From assembly GCF_003590095.1 (NCBI RefSeq), contig NC_039478.1, forward strand, positions 16,988,001 to 17,052,000: a stretch of DNA of 64,000 bases. Direction: 5' to 3'. A program made the position numbers and the translations under genes. The DNA comes from Trichoplusia ni. Taxonomy: Eukaryota > Arthropoda > Insecta > Lepidoptera > Noctuidae. The notes under the pieces were generated by a model, which saw nothing but the letters and a program-made list of their open reading frames with translations, was not told the DNA's origin and made no database searches. This document shows positions 35,001-48,100 of this stretch, one piece after another. The stretch's first letter is position 1; each line of letters starts with the position of its first letter.

Positions 35001-35874
35001 AGGCCAACCGAGAAATTACGCTAAAATGAAATGCAAATTAGACAAATTTATTATTATCCTGCGGTCAAAAAGAAAAAATCTCAAGAGAGAAATACAAAAA
35101 GTGATTAATAAGAATCTTTCGAGATTTTGGTCGGAAAAAAATGCTTAATAAGATCTTATTTATAGTACTTATGATCTAAGGGCGTTTTCAATTTTGGGTG
35201 TCGGCTCTCGGGCCGTAGCTGTATCTTTGTTACTCGTAGTCTGTAGTTGTTTTTTGTGTTGTTACTGTCTTCTAGTCAGATTATTATTAATATTACATGG
35301 ATAATCAGTAGAAAATTTATATGCACGGTAGTCCTTCATCACCGAGAGCGTGTACAAACGCTGTTAAAGTTCAAAGCGCAGTTTTTAAGGTATCCTAGAA
35401 TAGGTTGTTTTTATGCCAGAACTGTTTTAATTGAACTGTATTTTCATCAATACACTGAAGTATATTTAAACACATAAAACTTTATGTACATTCATTAGTT
35501 TCCTGTATAACATTGTCCATCCAAACTAATACCAAAGTCATGAAGATGTTTGGATGGGGTCCACAAAGTAGCATTGTCTTAGTATAAGTTTATGCCTCGA
35601 CAACAATTATATAATACTTGAAAATTATGTGAGCCGTTCGCTATCTCCGGGCAGCGTGCCAACTCCTCTTATTACGTCTAATAAGGAAGCCACAACCATT
35701 TGTTTTATTTATGTTAGAACAAACAATTATTGAAGTTTAACACCTATCTTTATATGTACCAGTATTGAGGTTGAGAAACAAAAATCCAGTCCAGTGCGAC
35801 TACAGTTGTCTAACTGTCTACAATGACCATACTAACCATTGTTTTACATACATTTTTAATAAGATAACCCGTCA
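32028..35874. other. Non-coding stretch, no features recognised
   Basis: Almost 4 kb in which I see no gene, RNA or defined repeat. Confidence 0.4.
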
Positions 35875-35980
35875 AAATGTCAACACTCTAGTTATCGCAT
35901 GTTCATGAGATACAGCCATGTGTCAGACGGACACACAGCGTAGTTTTAGGAACAGGGTCCCGTTTTTATCCTTTTAGGTA
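35875..35980 (-). repeat. Dispersed repeat, same family as 28723 (diverged)
   Basis: Minus strand: ACGGGACCCTGTTCCTAAAA, then GTGTGTCCGTCTGACACATGG, CTGTATCTCATGAACATGCG. It matches the 5' half of the 29917 and 42750 copies. Confidence 0.45.
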
Positions 35981-36394
35981 CTGAGCAAAGGAAATCCATT
36001 ATTATCATTAAACTTTATACTGTAGATTTTTTGCTTCTATTCATTACTTTTAAACAGTTCAACTCCAAAAAGCAACATAAAGATAATATAAAGCTAATCA
36101 AAAATGTTATAGCATATTCTGATGCAAGGGGACACGGAACCCCCCCTACCAATACGAACCAAATTCCGAATATTTCGATTGGAATTCCATAATACGGCGA
36201 AAAGTACAATCGAACGCGTATCACAATATATCTGGTACTTGGCTGTAAAATACTGGGAATTGGTATAAAATGGTATCACTTTGGCAAACGGTAATACGTA
36301 TCTTGCAATTGCGTTTTCAATTGTATCGAAAATGGGTTTATTTTGAGTCTGTAAGACAGTGAAATTTGTTTTAATGAAATGGCTTAAATAAAAG

Positions 36395-36425
36395 AAAGCC
36401 CATGCCCAGCAGTGGGTAATACAAG
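36395..36425 (+). mobile_element. LINE tail fragment
   Basis: GCCCATGCCCAGCAGTGGG is a phrase I recall as common near the 3' end of lepidopteran RTE-like LINEs. Only this short piece is recognisable; it lies in the middle of the 154-codon minus frame at 36094-36558 and helps explain it as non-genic. Confidence 0.45.
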
Positions 36426-38097
36426 ACTGACTATGCTGTTGATAATGGTATTGCGATACGTCGCGTTTAACGATGTAACGTAACCATTTTGTTTCTGACG
36501 GCAATAATCGTGCAAATATTGCAATCAGTTTGCTTTGTCCAGCTACATAATACCACATCTCTAAATATGCACGACGTTCCTACGGCAGCCATATTTTTAG
36601 ATATTGAGACACGAATCGATGAACGTTCAATTTTCATCGAACATTTGCTGTAGGTCAGAAATTCGGGAATTGGTTTTTAAGCTCTGTGTGACGGTTTGAT
36701 CGAGTTTGGACAGCTATCAAGGCTTTCTTTGATGCCAGTGTTTTTGTTTGACCTCACGGAGTACTGTGACAATGACATATATCTTTGTTTCGTATCGAAG
36801 TGTTTCTCTTGAAAGTGAGAGAATTGAATGTAGTACAGACACGAAGAATTGGGTTTGGGATCGTATGTCGCTTTTAGGTTTATTTTAAGTTAAAGTAGAG
36901 CATTTTAAGTGTATATTTTTGTATACCTTTAATTAGAGTTCCAAAAAAAAAAGCCTTAATTACATGTTGTGATTCATGTAAGATATTCTTTTACTTGAAT
37001 TCTTAAAAAAAAAATGAAAACATTTTATACCACAACTTAGCAGGCTTCATTCAAAAAGTAACAAAGCAAACTTGCTCTACTTTAAAACTTAACTAACAAA
37101 ATATAATATTGATTAGAGATACTAATTGTATTAGCTAACAATGGCTGAAAAGTCGAACTTTGGATAGAATCTCTTTCGATAGGAATCCGGGTAATGACTT
37201 CACCGTTGTAGTTCCACGGATCCTATATTCGAACCAGGGCACCTATCCCCGCTTAAAGTCTGGCCGTTGGTTTAAAAACGAGACAGCGCTATGCAACGTC
37301 CTACGCCGACTCGCTCTAACTTATTACTTTAAGCGGAGGTGGTAGATGCCTCGATTATACGAACGGTTGGACCTTTATCGTTCCAATAAGCTTAGCTAGG
37401 TTCCTAGGTTAGACTGCCGATAGGTGGGAATTGTGGATATGGGTATGTTCCTAGCTAATGGCTGTCTTCGATAGATAGTATAGTTAAGAAAGGATTTGAA
37501 CGTTACTGATTGTAAAATGTTTGGCAATCATTTTTTGATAAAACGGTTCATTTGTTTCACACGAATATTTTTTTCTCATGCACTTTTCGTATTTTCCGAA
37601 GAGTGTTATGAGTCAAATTGTTTCAATCACGTTTAATTTTGTTGAATGATAACCTAAAAGGCCAAAGTTAAAAAAAATCAAGAGAAGACTCACAAATCAA
37701 GGAAGTCAGTCACAAATCACGTCCAAAAAAAACAGAAACACATAATTAACAAACTTTGACAAACGCCACATTCAGGCGAACCTACATGGAGAAAATTGCC
37801 ACAAGCGGAAACAGTAAAGTGTGTAATCTACCTACAACACTTCGCAACCCTTAGGACACAAAACACTCGTAAGAAATGAAACAATATGTATACTTGGCCA
37901 AACTTAATCCGCTGAGCGTCAACATAAAGTTAAATTATCTCGAAATTAGGTTCGCGATATACGCCCAGTCTTATGTATATGAAGGTGGATAAAAACAGGC
38001 GGTATGCTTGTCGTGTCTTATTGGTATAATGGAGTTTATGACACAAGGTAGGGGGAACAGCTGATCAATAATGATTGTGAAGGATTATCATTTATCA
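36426..38097. other. Non-coding stretch
   Basis: No gene. GC rises at 37190-37360, where a repeat-like phrase GAGACAGCGCTATGCAACG occurs (compare 16920). Confidence 0.4.
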
Positions 38098-38166
38098 CAC
38101 TAACATTTTTAAGTGATTGAGATATGAATTATAATATATTACACTCATATTTTTAAGTGATTTAGA
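38098..38166 (+). repeat. Imperfect tandem duplication (about 44-bp period)
   Basis: The phrase CACTAACATTTTTAAGTGAT followed by TGAGAT recurs as CACTCATATTTTTAAGTGAT followed by TTAGAT about 44 bp later, just before Helitron copy 5. Confidence 0.6.
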
Positions 38167-38248
38167 TATTGTCATTTTGGTTTTGGAGATAGCTTTTTGC
38201 GGTTAATCTGAGAGCAGGCTTCGATTATTTTACCGGTCTATATGATTA

Positions 38249-38520
38249 CTAGCTGTTGCCCGCGACTTCGTTCCCGTGGGTAGAAGATATAAGTTATGAT
38301 TTATACCTGCCCTGTTTTTTCACATTTTCCATTGTACCTATCTTCGCTCCTATTAGTCGCAGCGTGATGGTTTATAGCCTAAAGCCTTCCTCGATTAGTG
38401 ATTTATTCAACACAAAAATATTTTTTCAATTTGGACCAGTAGTGCCTGAGATTAGCGCTTTCAAACAAAAAAACTCTCCAGCTTTATATTAGTATATATA
38501 GATTAGTATATTAGTATAGA
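38249..38520 (-). mobile_element. Short non-autonomous Helitron (copy 5, full length)
   Basis: Minus strand: 5' TCTATACTAATATACTAATC with a short duplication of the TACTAAT motif, core CTGCGACTAATAGGAGCGAA, 3' GGGCAACAGCTAG followed by T. About 272 bp. The repeated TATTAGTATA near 38485-38520 shows slippage or stacking at the 5' end, similar to copy 1. Confidence 0.88.
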
Positions 38521-38539
38521 TGATAAAAGTCTGCAAGTG

Positions 38540-38690
38540 AGTGAGTTTCTTTGTATGTTTGTCCTGCTTGTGCTCTTAAAGCTGGAGATATATTTAAAAA
38601 TAAAATTTGGTTTTTACATAGATAGCAACCTGAACTAACTTGTAGGCTATTTTAATTTGCGTGTAGCACCGCGGGGTGCAGTAAGCCAAT
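38540..38690 (+). mobile_element. Fragment of another Helitron-like repeat
   Basis: TTTGGTTTTTACATAGATAG, CAACCTGAACTAACTTGTAGG and CTATTTTAATTTGCG resemble the 3' part of a third lepidopteran Helitron family as I remember it. No CTAG end is present, so the copy is degraded. Confidence 0.35.
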
Positions 38691-41600
38691 AGTCATTCTT
38701 TGGTTTATATTTTCTAAAAATAAATGTTAACTATTTAGTGTTTTTCTTTCATTTATAACTTGATGTCATAATTAAGTGTGATAAGTTATGATTAATGGTT
38801 AATCTTGTCGTAATGTTGTCGAAATTATGTAAAGGTTGACTTACTTAGCAATAATATTCTTTAATAATGATTTCTTCGTATATATAATTCTTTTTTAAAT
38901 AAACAATGTGATAAATAAAAGTAAACTTCAAAATTGATATTTTTTTCCTTTTTTATCATATTCAAACATATATCACACGTTACAGGCAACAAGCGAAATA
39001 GTGTAATGACATTTGTATTGCATATAACCAAACCGCCTGTAAGCAAACAGTACCGTAGTACAATAAACAGACACGACAATAAAGCATTAATAAAGCGACC
39101 ACATGTCAATTCAAATAAACCTGATCATAATTAACACATTGAATACATGTAGCCATATAGTGTATACCTGTAGCCATGACATATATAACCTCGTTTTATT
39201 AAGAATACGGATCATGACGCGGTATAAAATAAAAAGTAAAAATCATTTTTAGCCCGTCAGTTAGATAAAACTGCAAAAAAAGGGAGAAGGTTTTTTGGTA
39301 GCACCGTTACGATTTCGTAAAATTTATACACGAGCATGACGTCACGTGTAAGTTCCATTCATTGTAAATTGATCAGTTTATATTTGCAGGACAAATAATA
39401 CGTATTATGCATTAAACTAATAAAGGAAATTGGCAATAAGGAACCCAGTGTCGCAATCTGACTCATACTGGATCGTTTTACTTAACATTTATAATAACAA
39501 CTGTGATAGCAAACATTGAAGAGCTTGATTCTAAAAAAATATAGGTATTTCAAATCATCAACCTGTATGAAATAGAGATCAATACTCGCTTTAACTCTTT
39601 ATTTATAATTTCCAGGTATTAAGTTTCCATGGGGCAACATGTTGACCTACTTCTAACTGTATTTTATTAGTCTGTGACATGTTTAATGTTCGCCAACCTT
39701 GAACTCTGCTTATCCTTAATATGCATTAATCACGTTTTTTCGGTGCCATTCATAATTATTTCAGCCCATGTCAAGAATTATTTAATATTATTTACGTAAA
39801 GTTTCAATGTGTGGGTGTTGGTAATTACCATGTTTGCTACAATCAACGATAAAAGTTGAACATTTGAAAGTCCTAAAAACATTTTCATGTTCTATCGTAA
39901 AAAACTCGTTAATTAAATTTTTTGTTATCAAAATAACGAGCGAAAAGTTTTTTTCTTTTCACAACAGTTACTTATATAAAATTTATTTTTATTTCGGTAC
40001 AAATTCTGTAAATACCTTCGAAGCTACTTTGAATGCCGGCTTAGCTAATTTTGTTATGCATACTACCTTTCTACCAAACAGTACATGGTATCAAAATTAC
40101 TGTTTATAACCATATCCAGTATAAATCACGGAGATTAGGAAAAATACCGTTATCAATGTGTCTGGAGGTTTTATTACCCGTGAAGAAATACTGCCTTCGC
40201 CTTAAGTACTTCCGCTTACCTTAGTATCATAATTTGTGTAGGTATATTTTTGTTTTTATAAGCTTTAACCTATAGTACTAGTTAGGTACTATTTAAATGG
40301 ATCGTATTACTGTTGTAGCATAGATAAATATTTTTATTTTTGTATTGATAGCATTTTTTTGGATCATGTTGGTTTGAATTTAGACGAAAGGCAGTATGGA
40401 AGAAAAATAAACAGTTTTTTTTTCCTAAGGCTTTTATCAGCCTAAAGGGAAAACATAGCATTCGGTAACTAAACTTGAGGTTCCATGTATGGATTTGTAT
40501 GCACAAGGTGCTGGTTCGATCCCAAAGCAGGCAAAGTTTCATACTGACCATACGTTCACCATAAAAACAAAGTTAAAGTTATTATTTTTTCGGTATTGCG
40601 ACGAAATTTCTATCTCTTTAGTATTTTAAGACTGAAATAAAATACTTTTTCACTTAATTTACAATTAAAGGTATAAGACGTAACTTGTGAAGGCTGTCAA
40701 GATCGATAACGGCCATACTCATTACTTAATTAATTAACTAATTACTTCTTAAGTCTGTAAGTGTAATTAATTAGCCACTGTGAGGTGACTTGCCAGTAAA
40801 AGTAAACATTTTAGCGACCACAGCGAGTAATATTTTTAATTCAAGAGTCCCTTACCATTACTTCATTTTAATGAATCGAATCAAAAGTATTTAAAAATAT
40901 ATGAAAAGTCTTTATATATTTAATGTTATTTTTATGTTAAGATAAAAACGCAGTTTATTAAAATATTCGAGGCAGTATTTTTTTTCCACCCCAGCAAAGT
41001 CGAGCAACTATTCGGGCAACCCCGATAAATATGCGTGAGTAAACAGTTGCATCATTTAATAAAAAAAAAAGCATAAATAGCTGAAAGAAAATTCTTCTTT
41101 CAATTTTGATCGCGACGATACTGCCAAGTACATATTTCTATTCAGTTCTAAACCTTTTTCGTGTATAATACCGATAAAAAAACAACAAGCGAAGACCATC
41201 GCACTATTGTTCCCGATACTTGAACTTTAGCCGACGACTAAAGGTCCGGGCTACAGGTAAAAAGGTGTATGAAAAACGTGGCCATTACGTAATACACGCA
41301 CACAAACATAACTTGACACACTAGCTAAATAACATTGGGTCTTCCGACTCTTGCATATAACAATGCTACGCACACATAATGTATATTTCATCATTGTATA
41401 CACACATGCATAAACATATTGTAGTTTTTATGCATCGAAAGGTCGCCGTAGCTTTCTGCTAGCCTAGTACCTCATTGATTTGACTAATAATAGTTGACCC
41501 ATTCTCGTTTTAGCAAGCTTCCAAAACTACCAAATCTACAGCGCGAGACGTGACGTCACGAGACGTAAATAAGTATTATAGTGATTCGCAAATACTTGAT

Positions 41601-42749
41601 TAATAATTTAAAAATGATGATCTTACATTAAAAACATTCAGTAGTTAATAGGTATGCACTAATTTTGATTACTAAACTGATTATTTTATGTATATATGTG
41701 AGATTTTTTTCGAGATATATCGCGTACCTTTTTTAAAGTATCGTTTAAGTTAAAAAATCACCAAGGGCTATTGCTCTTCCGTGGGACCGTAGATTTTGAA
41801 CATAAAAAAAAACGTGTTTCAAGAAAAATCTTCAGGATATTCAAAGAATCTCAGAAAAAACGTACTAATACAAAAAGAAGACATGATTATGGACCACTCG
41901 GTTCTCTGTTTGCGACAGTCAAACATTCTAAAATGAATGTAGACGCGACACTTTTCTCGAAGTATTTACAAATTCAGGGTTGCGCGGTGTTTGCCAATTT
42001 ACCAGCCCCGTTCACACCTGTTGGGAACTTTTACACGAGACGGTTTACAGCCCTCGCTTAATGTATGTGATCAGTATATTACGGAGGAGTTACTTACTTA
42101 ATTGTGTTTTGTTTCTCGTTTCATGTTGGTTCATTAAAAAATGTATTTTGTATTATACACCCACGATAACTTGTACATGTTTCTACTGTACTTAACATTT
42201 TATGACATATTGTTCTTTCTTACGATTTGTAACATTATTACGTCAGATAAAAACGGTTAATTAAGTGTTAAATGACATAAATAGACTGTTAAAAACTACT
42301 GTTTTCAGAACCCCTTACACAAACCTAACATAAACTTACCCAAATCAAAAAAAAATTCCCTTAGAAAACTAACAGACAGCACTGCTATTTGCGTTTACAA
42401 TTGAACTTTCCGATTCATCCAAAAAACCACCCAGTATTTGCACATAGGACTTTATGCAGAATCTAAGCGGTATTGCGTGGGCGGTGCGATCAAGCAATTA
42501 GCAAGGCAAAGATTTATCTGCCCCCATTGCCGCGAGTATTTGCCACAGCGTACCAAGAAATCTTCGTTTAAGCTTTTTGCTAGATTGTCGATTATTTACA
42601 AACTACTTTGTGGATTAGGTTTTCATTGAATCGTTTATTTATAGGTGCTTTAACTATTCATGTTATTTACGGTACTGAGAATTTATTTTTATATACTGAA
42701 AATACTAACAGTGGTGCAATTATCAAGCTTTCTTTTGTTTTGTTTATTA
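38691..42749. other. Non-coding stretch with two perfect CREs
   Basis: TGACGTCA at 39337-39344 (overlapping the E-box CACGTG at 39343-39348) and at 41551-41558 within the 12-bp palindrome CGTGACGTCACG. A TAATTA-rich patch at 40725-40775 has homeodomain-core matches but is expected in AT-rich DNA. A CCCGACTAGTT-family arm lies at 41008-41043. No gene. Confidence 0.4.
41008..41043 (+). repeat. Arm of the CCCGACTAGTT palindromic repeat
   Basis: ACTATTCGGGCAACCCCGAT followed by AAATATGCGTGAGTAA is the inverted, slightly diverged form of the arms at 16402-16447 and 48979-49012. Confidence 0.5.
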
Positions 42750-42864
42750 GGGTCCCCGAAAATATAAATGGATTCTATCCTGAGGCTCCGGAGTCCGTCT
42801 TTCGTCAAGTTGTATCTAATAAACTGTGATAGCTAGACATTTGAAATTTTCACAGATGATGTAC
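42750..42864 (+). repeat. Dispersed repeat, same family as 28723
   Basis: GGGTCCCCGAAAATATAAAT, CCGGAGTCCGTCTTTCGTCA, CTGTGATAGCTAGACATTTG and AAATTTTCACAGATGATGTA match the other three copies in order. Confidence 0.55.
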
Positions 42865-44974
42865 TAACCCTTACCTAGACATAGCTAGAAAATTTAAGTA
42901 AGTACTTAATATAGACAGAAGTAGGTTAGCCGAAAAAAATATGAGTCCGCCTTACGAAAGTCATTAAATAAACCAATATTTTGAAAACTTAAAAACACTT
43001 AGAAACAATCTAACAAATTGTATTACACACAACATAATCTAACTACACAGTAACTACGTAATTTTTAAACACAGCAAACAAAACGAACAAACATTCGAGT
43101 ACAAACATAATTTAATGTATTTTACGAAAACCAACAAATATAACGATATCAGTAAATATAACAAGCAAGATAACCCTTAAATGCTCGCGTGCTGACGACC
43201 ACGGTACAGCGTACCATAAACTGCATTTATATGCACACACTTAACAGGTTAACGTGTTAAGAGATAGTGTGCAGTAGGGGGTTATATTAAGCAGTCTGCG
43301 ATTTTTTCGTTCTATGATATTTTATACATATTTACATTTTTATGTAGGTCAGTTCATATCAGTATGACGTCACCCGGTGGTTAGGTTTAGTCAGTAAGAT
43401 CCTAACACTAAACGATCTCTCTCCCGAGGGCGGGTGTCTATGAGAATTCCACGCCAAACAAAAAAAAAAACAAAAAGGCGAATTTTCAAGCTTTGTTTGA
43501 TAAAAAGGAAACGTGAAGGCAGTGTTAGTTTAAAAAAGTGATAAATTATAGATACTTAATTTTTTCTCGTGTTAAAAAGACGCAGGCATTGCATATGATT
43601 GTTTTGTGTTTAAATATGATAACCTACATTTAGGTAACAATATTATTGTTATTATCCTTCGGAAATACATTGGATTATGTATAAATGATTTCTGCAATTA
43701 AAAACAACCCAAAACGAAAGCAATTACGATAAATTATTCTAAAACATTATAAACCATTGTTCTTTCAACAAAATCAGAGTCGTATTCACGCAAACTGAAT
43801 ATAATCAGGAACCAAATTAGCTTGCCGCGATGAAATCCGAATTATATAACAATTCTGGATTCACGGATGTGTTTTATACGGAACTACGGATTTCAAATCT
43901 GCTATTGTGTCTCGGTTACAGACAGAGAACATAGAAACAAAGATGGAAGTTCAACTTATATCATATGTGGTGTCACAAATAGGAGATGACGATCAACCTA
44001 AGCATGTGCAATTTTGATAAATTTGATATACGTTATAACAATATAACTGATACAAAAAAAAATGCCGTCTTTATAATTGTTTTTTTTTTCAAATTTTGTT
44101 AGCAAAGAGCGAGGAGAATTATAAATCGAATGAGTTTGGTTTGGTGGTGGTTTATTTGGTCACTCTACGATACTACAATGCCAGTTCCCTTCATTTTTAG
44201 TATCTGTGGTTCCAGTTGAGATGTTATTTCTGCTTGGTTATGCGTTAAAGTGACAGTTATGACTAGCAACTGTCTAACTGTCGACGGTGTGTATAAAGTT
44301 GAGTAGAATGTCTCTGTTTGCTTAGAGCTATCTTTTAATGTTACTAGTTAAACCTGGTTCAGAAAAAGCTAAGTTTATAATTTAAAGAAGGTATTTTTAT
44401 TAATTCGAATACTTAGCAATAACTCATAATACGTAAATTATTCCTTTTTTTGAAAATCTGAGTGGGGTATGAATTAAAGTACAATACTTATATTATTTAA
44501 TTTTTATAGTAGGTATTGTTCTGTACAATCGGTCGAACATTACAGGAATTTGTTATTAACTATACTTCGTTCATATAGTGCTGCAATGAGAGCTTACAAT
44601 AACAGAAAACGACAAAAAGGTTCACTACACACAAAACTCGAAAACATTACACATGAACAGTTTTCATATCTCTCATATCTACTGACATAACCGCTAAATA
44701 CCCAACGCACATTGGTCATTGCCTGTCTCACCTGTAGCATCACGTGACTTTCGACCAATGAACGCGCGAGTTTGTTTCAACAACTGCCATTTCGCGCTGA
44801 TACTTCATTTTAGATTGCATTAATAACTAAATTAAGCGATCATGTTGTCAAAACGCCTGTAATTTGTAACTATCAGATTACAGCAGTTTAATTAGCCCCT
44901 ATTGAATAGTCACGTGAGGATATAGCTGAAGGCTGTAGCTACATTGATCATAAATAGCATTATAATAGAAAATG
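42865..44974. other. Non-coding stretch with one perfect CRE
   Basis: TGACGTCA at 43365-43372. No gene or defined repeat otherwise. Confidence 0.4.
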
Positions 44975-45170
44975 ACTGGCCTCTTGGTCCAGTGGTTAGT
45001 TGACTTGACTTCTATACTGGTGGTTATGGGTTCGATTCACGCGCAATCCTTTGTTCTGTGTCTGGGTGTATTTTGTCTATAGTAATATGTGTTTTTAGCG
45101 AAATTTAAGTATGTTTGTTCGAAGTCTAGCTAATAATACTTTGCTTAGTTTGAGCCTAGATGGCGTTGTG
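44975..45170 (+). mobile_element. tRNA-derived SINE, near complete
   Basis: Box A-like TGGTCCAGTGGTT (44985-44997) and box B-like GGGTTCGATTCAC (45028-45040) head the copy; the body follows (TTTGTTCTGTGTCTGGGTGT) and the tail ends TTTGAGCCTAGATGGCGTTG, the same tail seen at 1190-1262. This is the most complete SINE in the window. Confidence 0.7.
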
Positions 45171-48100
45171 TGAACGTAAACTGGAAGTATTATTATTACA
45201 TAACTGGTAAAAAAAAACAAAAGAAAAAAAACCATTTTGCTTTCGACTAGTAACTTGACTTTCATTTGTTTGCGGACACACTGGATCCATTCAATAGCGT
45301 TAGCGTATCGAGGAACGTCAATTGTCTACAGCGGTTGATTAAATAGGTTTTAAGAGTGAAACTGCTTATTATTTTTCAGTATAACTTACTACCACAACCA
45401 AAGTTCCGTTACAGTACATTTTATTTACCGTACACAGTAATTGCCTACCGCCTACAATCCAAGCACATTGCAATTCTTTTTGCATTCTTCAACAAACTTT
45501 ATTTGACGTTTCATAGAATAGTTTTAAAGTTTTTACAAAGTCTTGGTGTTCCAGATTTTAATGGTTGTCGTTTTTTTTAATGACGTGTAATTATGTTATA
45601 TGAGGTCTTATTTCACGCTTGGTTCGTTAGGTTTTTACATTTGAGTATGTTTGTAATGAATGGTATAGTTACACGAAATATTTGAATACTAACTGAATGT
45701 AGAGCATTATAAGGTAGGCATGTGAAGGACTTGAGTTAGAAAGCTTAGGTGCGATTTGAAACTAGGTTTATTTGCAAAATATCTAGGGAACTAAATATCT
45801 TAGTAGGTTGTGAAATTTTACAAAAGGAAAGAAAATTATGTGTGTCTTTCATACGAACTACATACCTACCGGCTTTATTTCAATTGCGTTTCTTGTATAT
45901 TTTTTTTACAAAAAAAAAGAGTTTCATTTACGACAAGTACTATGAAACTTCACTCTATAAAAATATAGTTTTCAAACAGAACAACCCCAATAATTAACTT
46001 CAAAATTCCATTTCCATTTTACAACAGTACGTATAAAAGACAAACAAACTACGAAAATAAGTTGACAGTCAATAACATACTATAAACACAAGTTTATTGA
46101 TTCCATGTCTGTCGTAGTACACGCGATAGGATCGACTTTATGTAGCCAGCGCACAATGGATAGTAAACAATTAGAATTTGTAATTATGCGGTCGTGTTTC
46201 GAGGTGTAGTTCAAATTTTAAATTTTGTTTGATGTTATTTTGTATTTGTGAGGACGAAAAGCAATTGGGGACTCACGATATGATTATATACAATTAATTA
46301 TCATTGCGTTGTTAATGAAAGATTACACGTTGCTTCTTGTAAATACCGTGGTATTTATGTAATAATTTGCTGTCTGATACAGATACTTTCTCCGTTTGTT
46401 TTTTTTTTAATTTGTAACTTAAACTATTATTCCGTTAATATCTGTATTGGTTTATGTTTGTCCAGCAGTAGCTAATAATTACATACCCTATACGTGTCAC
46501 AACTTTACAAAACGCATTATGCTGTCTCGAAACTTAATTTTTCTCTTAAAACAAAGAACCCGCTACGAATATTATAACACCAAAATTACATATTTCTGTC
46601 AAAACTGTCATTCACAAAATAAAATGTCAAACTCGCGACAATTCATTTATATTTCATCGTACAATTTCCTTCATATTAGCTAAATAAATAATGTTTAACA
46701 GATGAAACAAAAAACGGGTGTCCCACGTCAAATTATTTTATAATTAAGGGCGGTCTCACACCTGAGCCATGCCACTGTCACTGAATCATATAATATACAC
46801 GTTACACGTATAATGATTTTTTATTTGTGATATGTGATATATTTTGAATAAAACCTGGTTTGAAATTTCATCCGTGGTAAAAATGTACTGTTATAGGACT
46901 TGATATACATATACTGTTAAATTAAAATTGTGTGTCGATTGCTTGCTGTTTTTGTTTAAAATCGCTTAGTTCGATCCCAAGATTTTGTATGTCCCAATAT
47001 TGAGTGCGATTTAAAAGTAATGTATTATTTGCTTAAATATACATATGTTTGACCCAAATGTGTGCATTATAATTGTTTTTTCGCCATTCATTTGCCACTT
47101 CAGGATAAGGCCGTTTGAGTCTTTTCATCTTTCTGTCTAAGATGTTAATTTGATTGCTTTAGTCCCACACGAATTTACTCTACGTTTGGAAAAATAATTG
47201 ACAAACACAGTTACTACAAGTTAAACAATAAAATAGCAAGAGATCACTTTACCACAGACATCCTTTAGTACAGATAAAAATTCCACCACTTCGGATCAGC
47301 TCACCTTAAAAAACATAAAAGCATCAAACCTCCCATACGATACTCATAACAGGTGATGCAAATTGTGATATAAACATGTAAATATAATAAAAATACGTAA
47401 AGACCAATTTTATACGCGTCTTTATTATGAAGCTTTATTATTTTTACGATGCGGATGGATATTATGGGGTCGTCGACGGCACTTGGAAGTAATAATGCGA
47501 TGTCTATCAAATAAGTAATCGTTTATAGATGAGATTTCAAGTACAGAGGGCGTATGATTAGCTGAATAAACTGATTCACTTGATACATGTTTCACGTTAC
47601 GGTACAGGTTGTAGAACAAAAGGTATTAATTTATTTATTTAGTATACAGAGGGCTACATCATCATAATTTTAAGAGGCCTCTAACATCTATGACAGATGA
47701 TTGAAACAGTAGCCATTTTAGTTTTACAAGGACTTACAGCTCATAAAAAGCAATAAAAACTTAGTTTAGTCATCAGAAAGCCTCTTCAATAAATTCATAA
47801 TATTATTTAATTATTATTTACATGTATCAATGTACATTAAAGGATTACCAAAAAAGGTAAGTATCGGTTGTCAGAAAGGTAATCATTTCGATAAAATGCC
47901 GAGTTAATTTTCAGATCCCAGTAAAACTGGAAACTAGTCCTAACACAGCTCCGATAAAGACACGCATAGAACTCCACAGCATAACATAATTAAATAAAAA
48001 CAAAAAAAGGTATCTATAACCATATATTCAGTGAGAGGCCGAACCACAGAGGTTGCATACCGCTCAATCCCCGCCGTGTTTTTATTAAGTCGCAGATATA

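Noticed and set aside
36094..36558. 154-codon minus-strand frame, the longest ATG frame outside the Helitron
   Set aside because: Runs through a LINE-tail phrase (CCCAGCAGTGGG), has no recognisable domain and an irregular composition; probably chance.
4451..38492. Similar short frames at 4451-4657, 8572-8811 and 38256-38492
   Set aside because: They look like a conserved peptide but are translations of the same non-autonomous Helitron DNA repeated in the window.
11264..46979. Isolated tRNA box B-like strings (11264-11276, 40512-40526, 46970-46979)
   Set aside because: No matching box A at the right distance and no cloverleaf; not called as tRNA or SINE.
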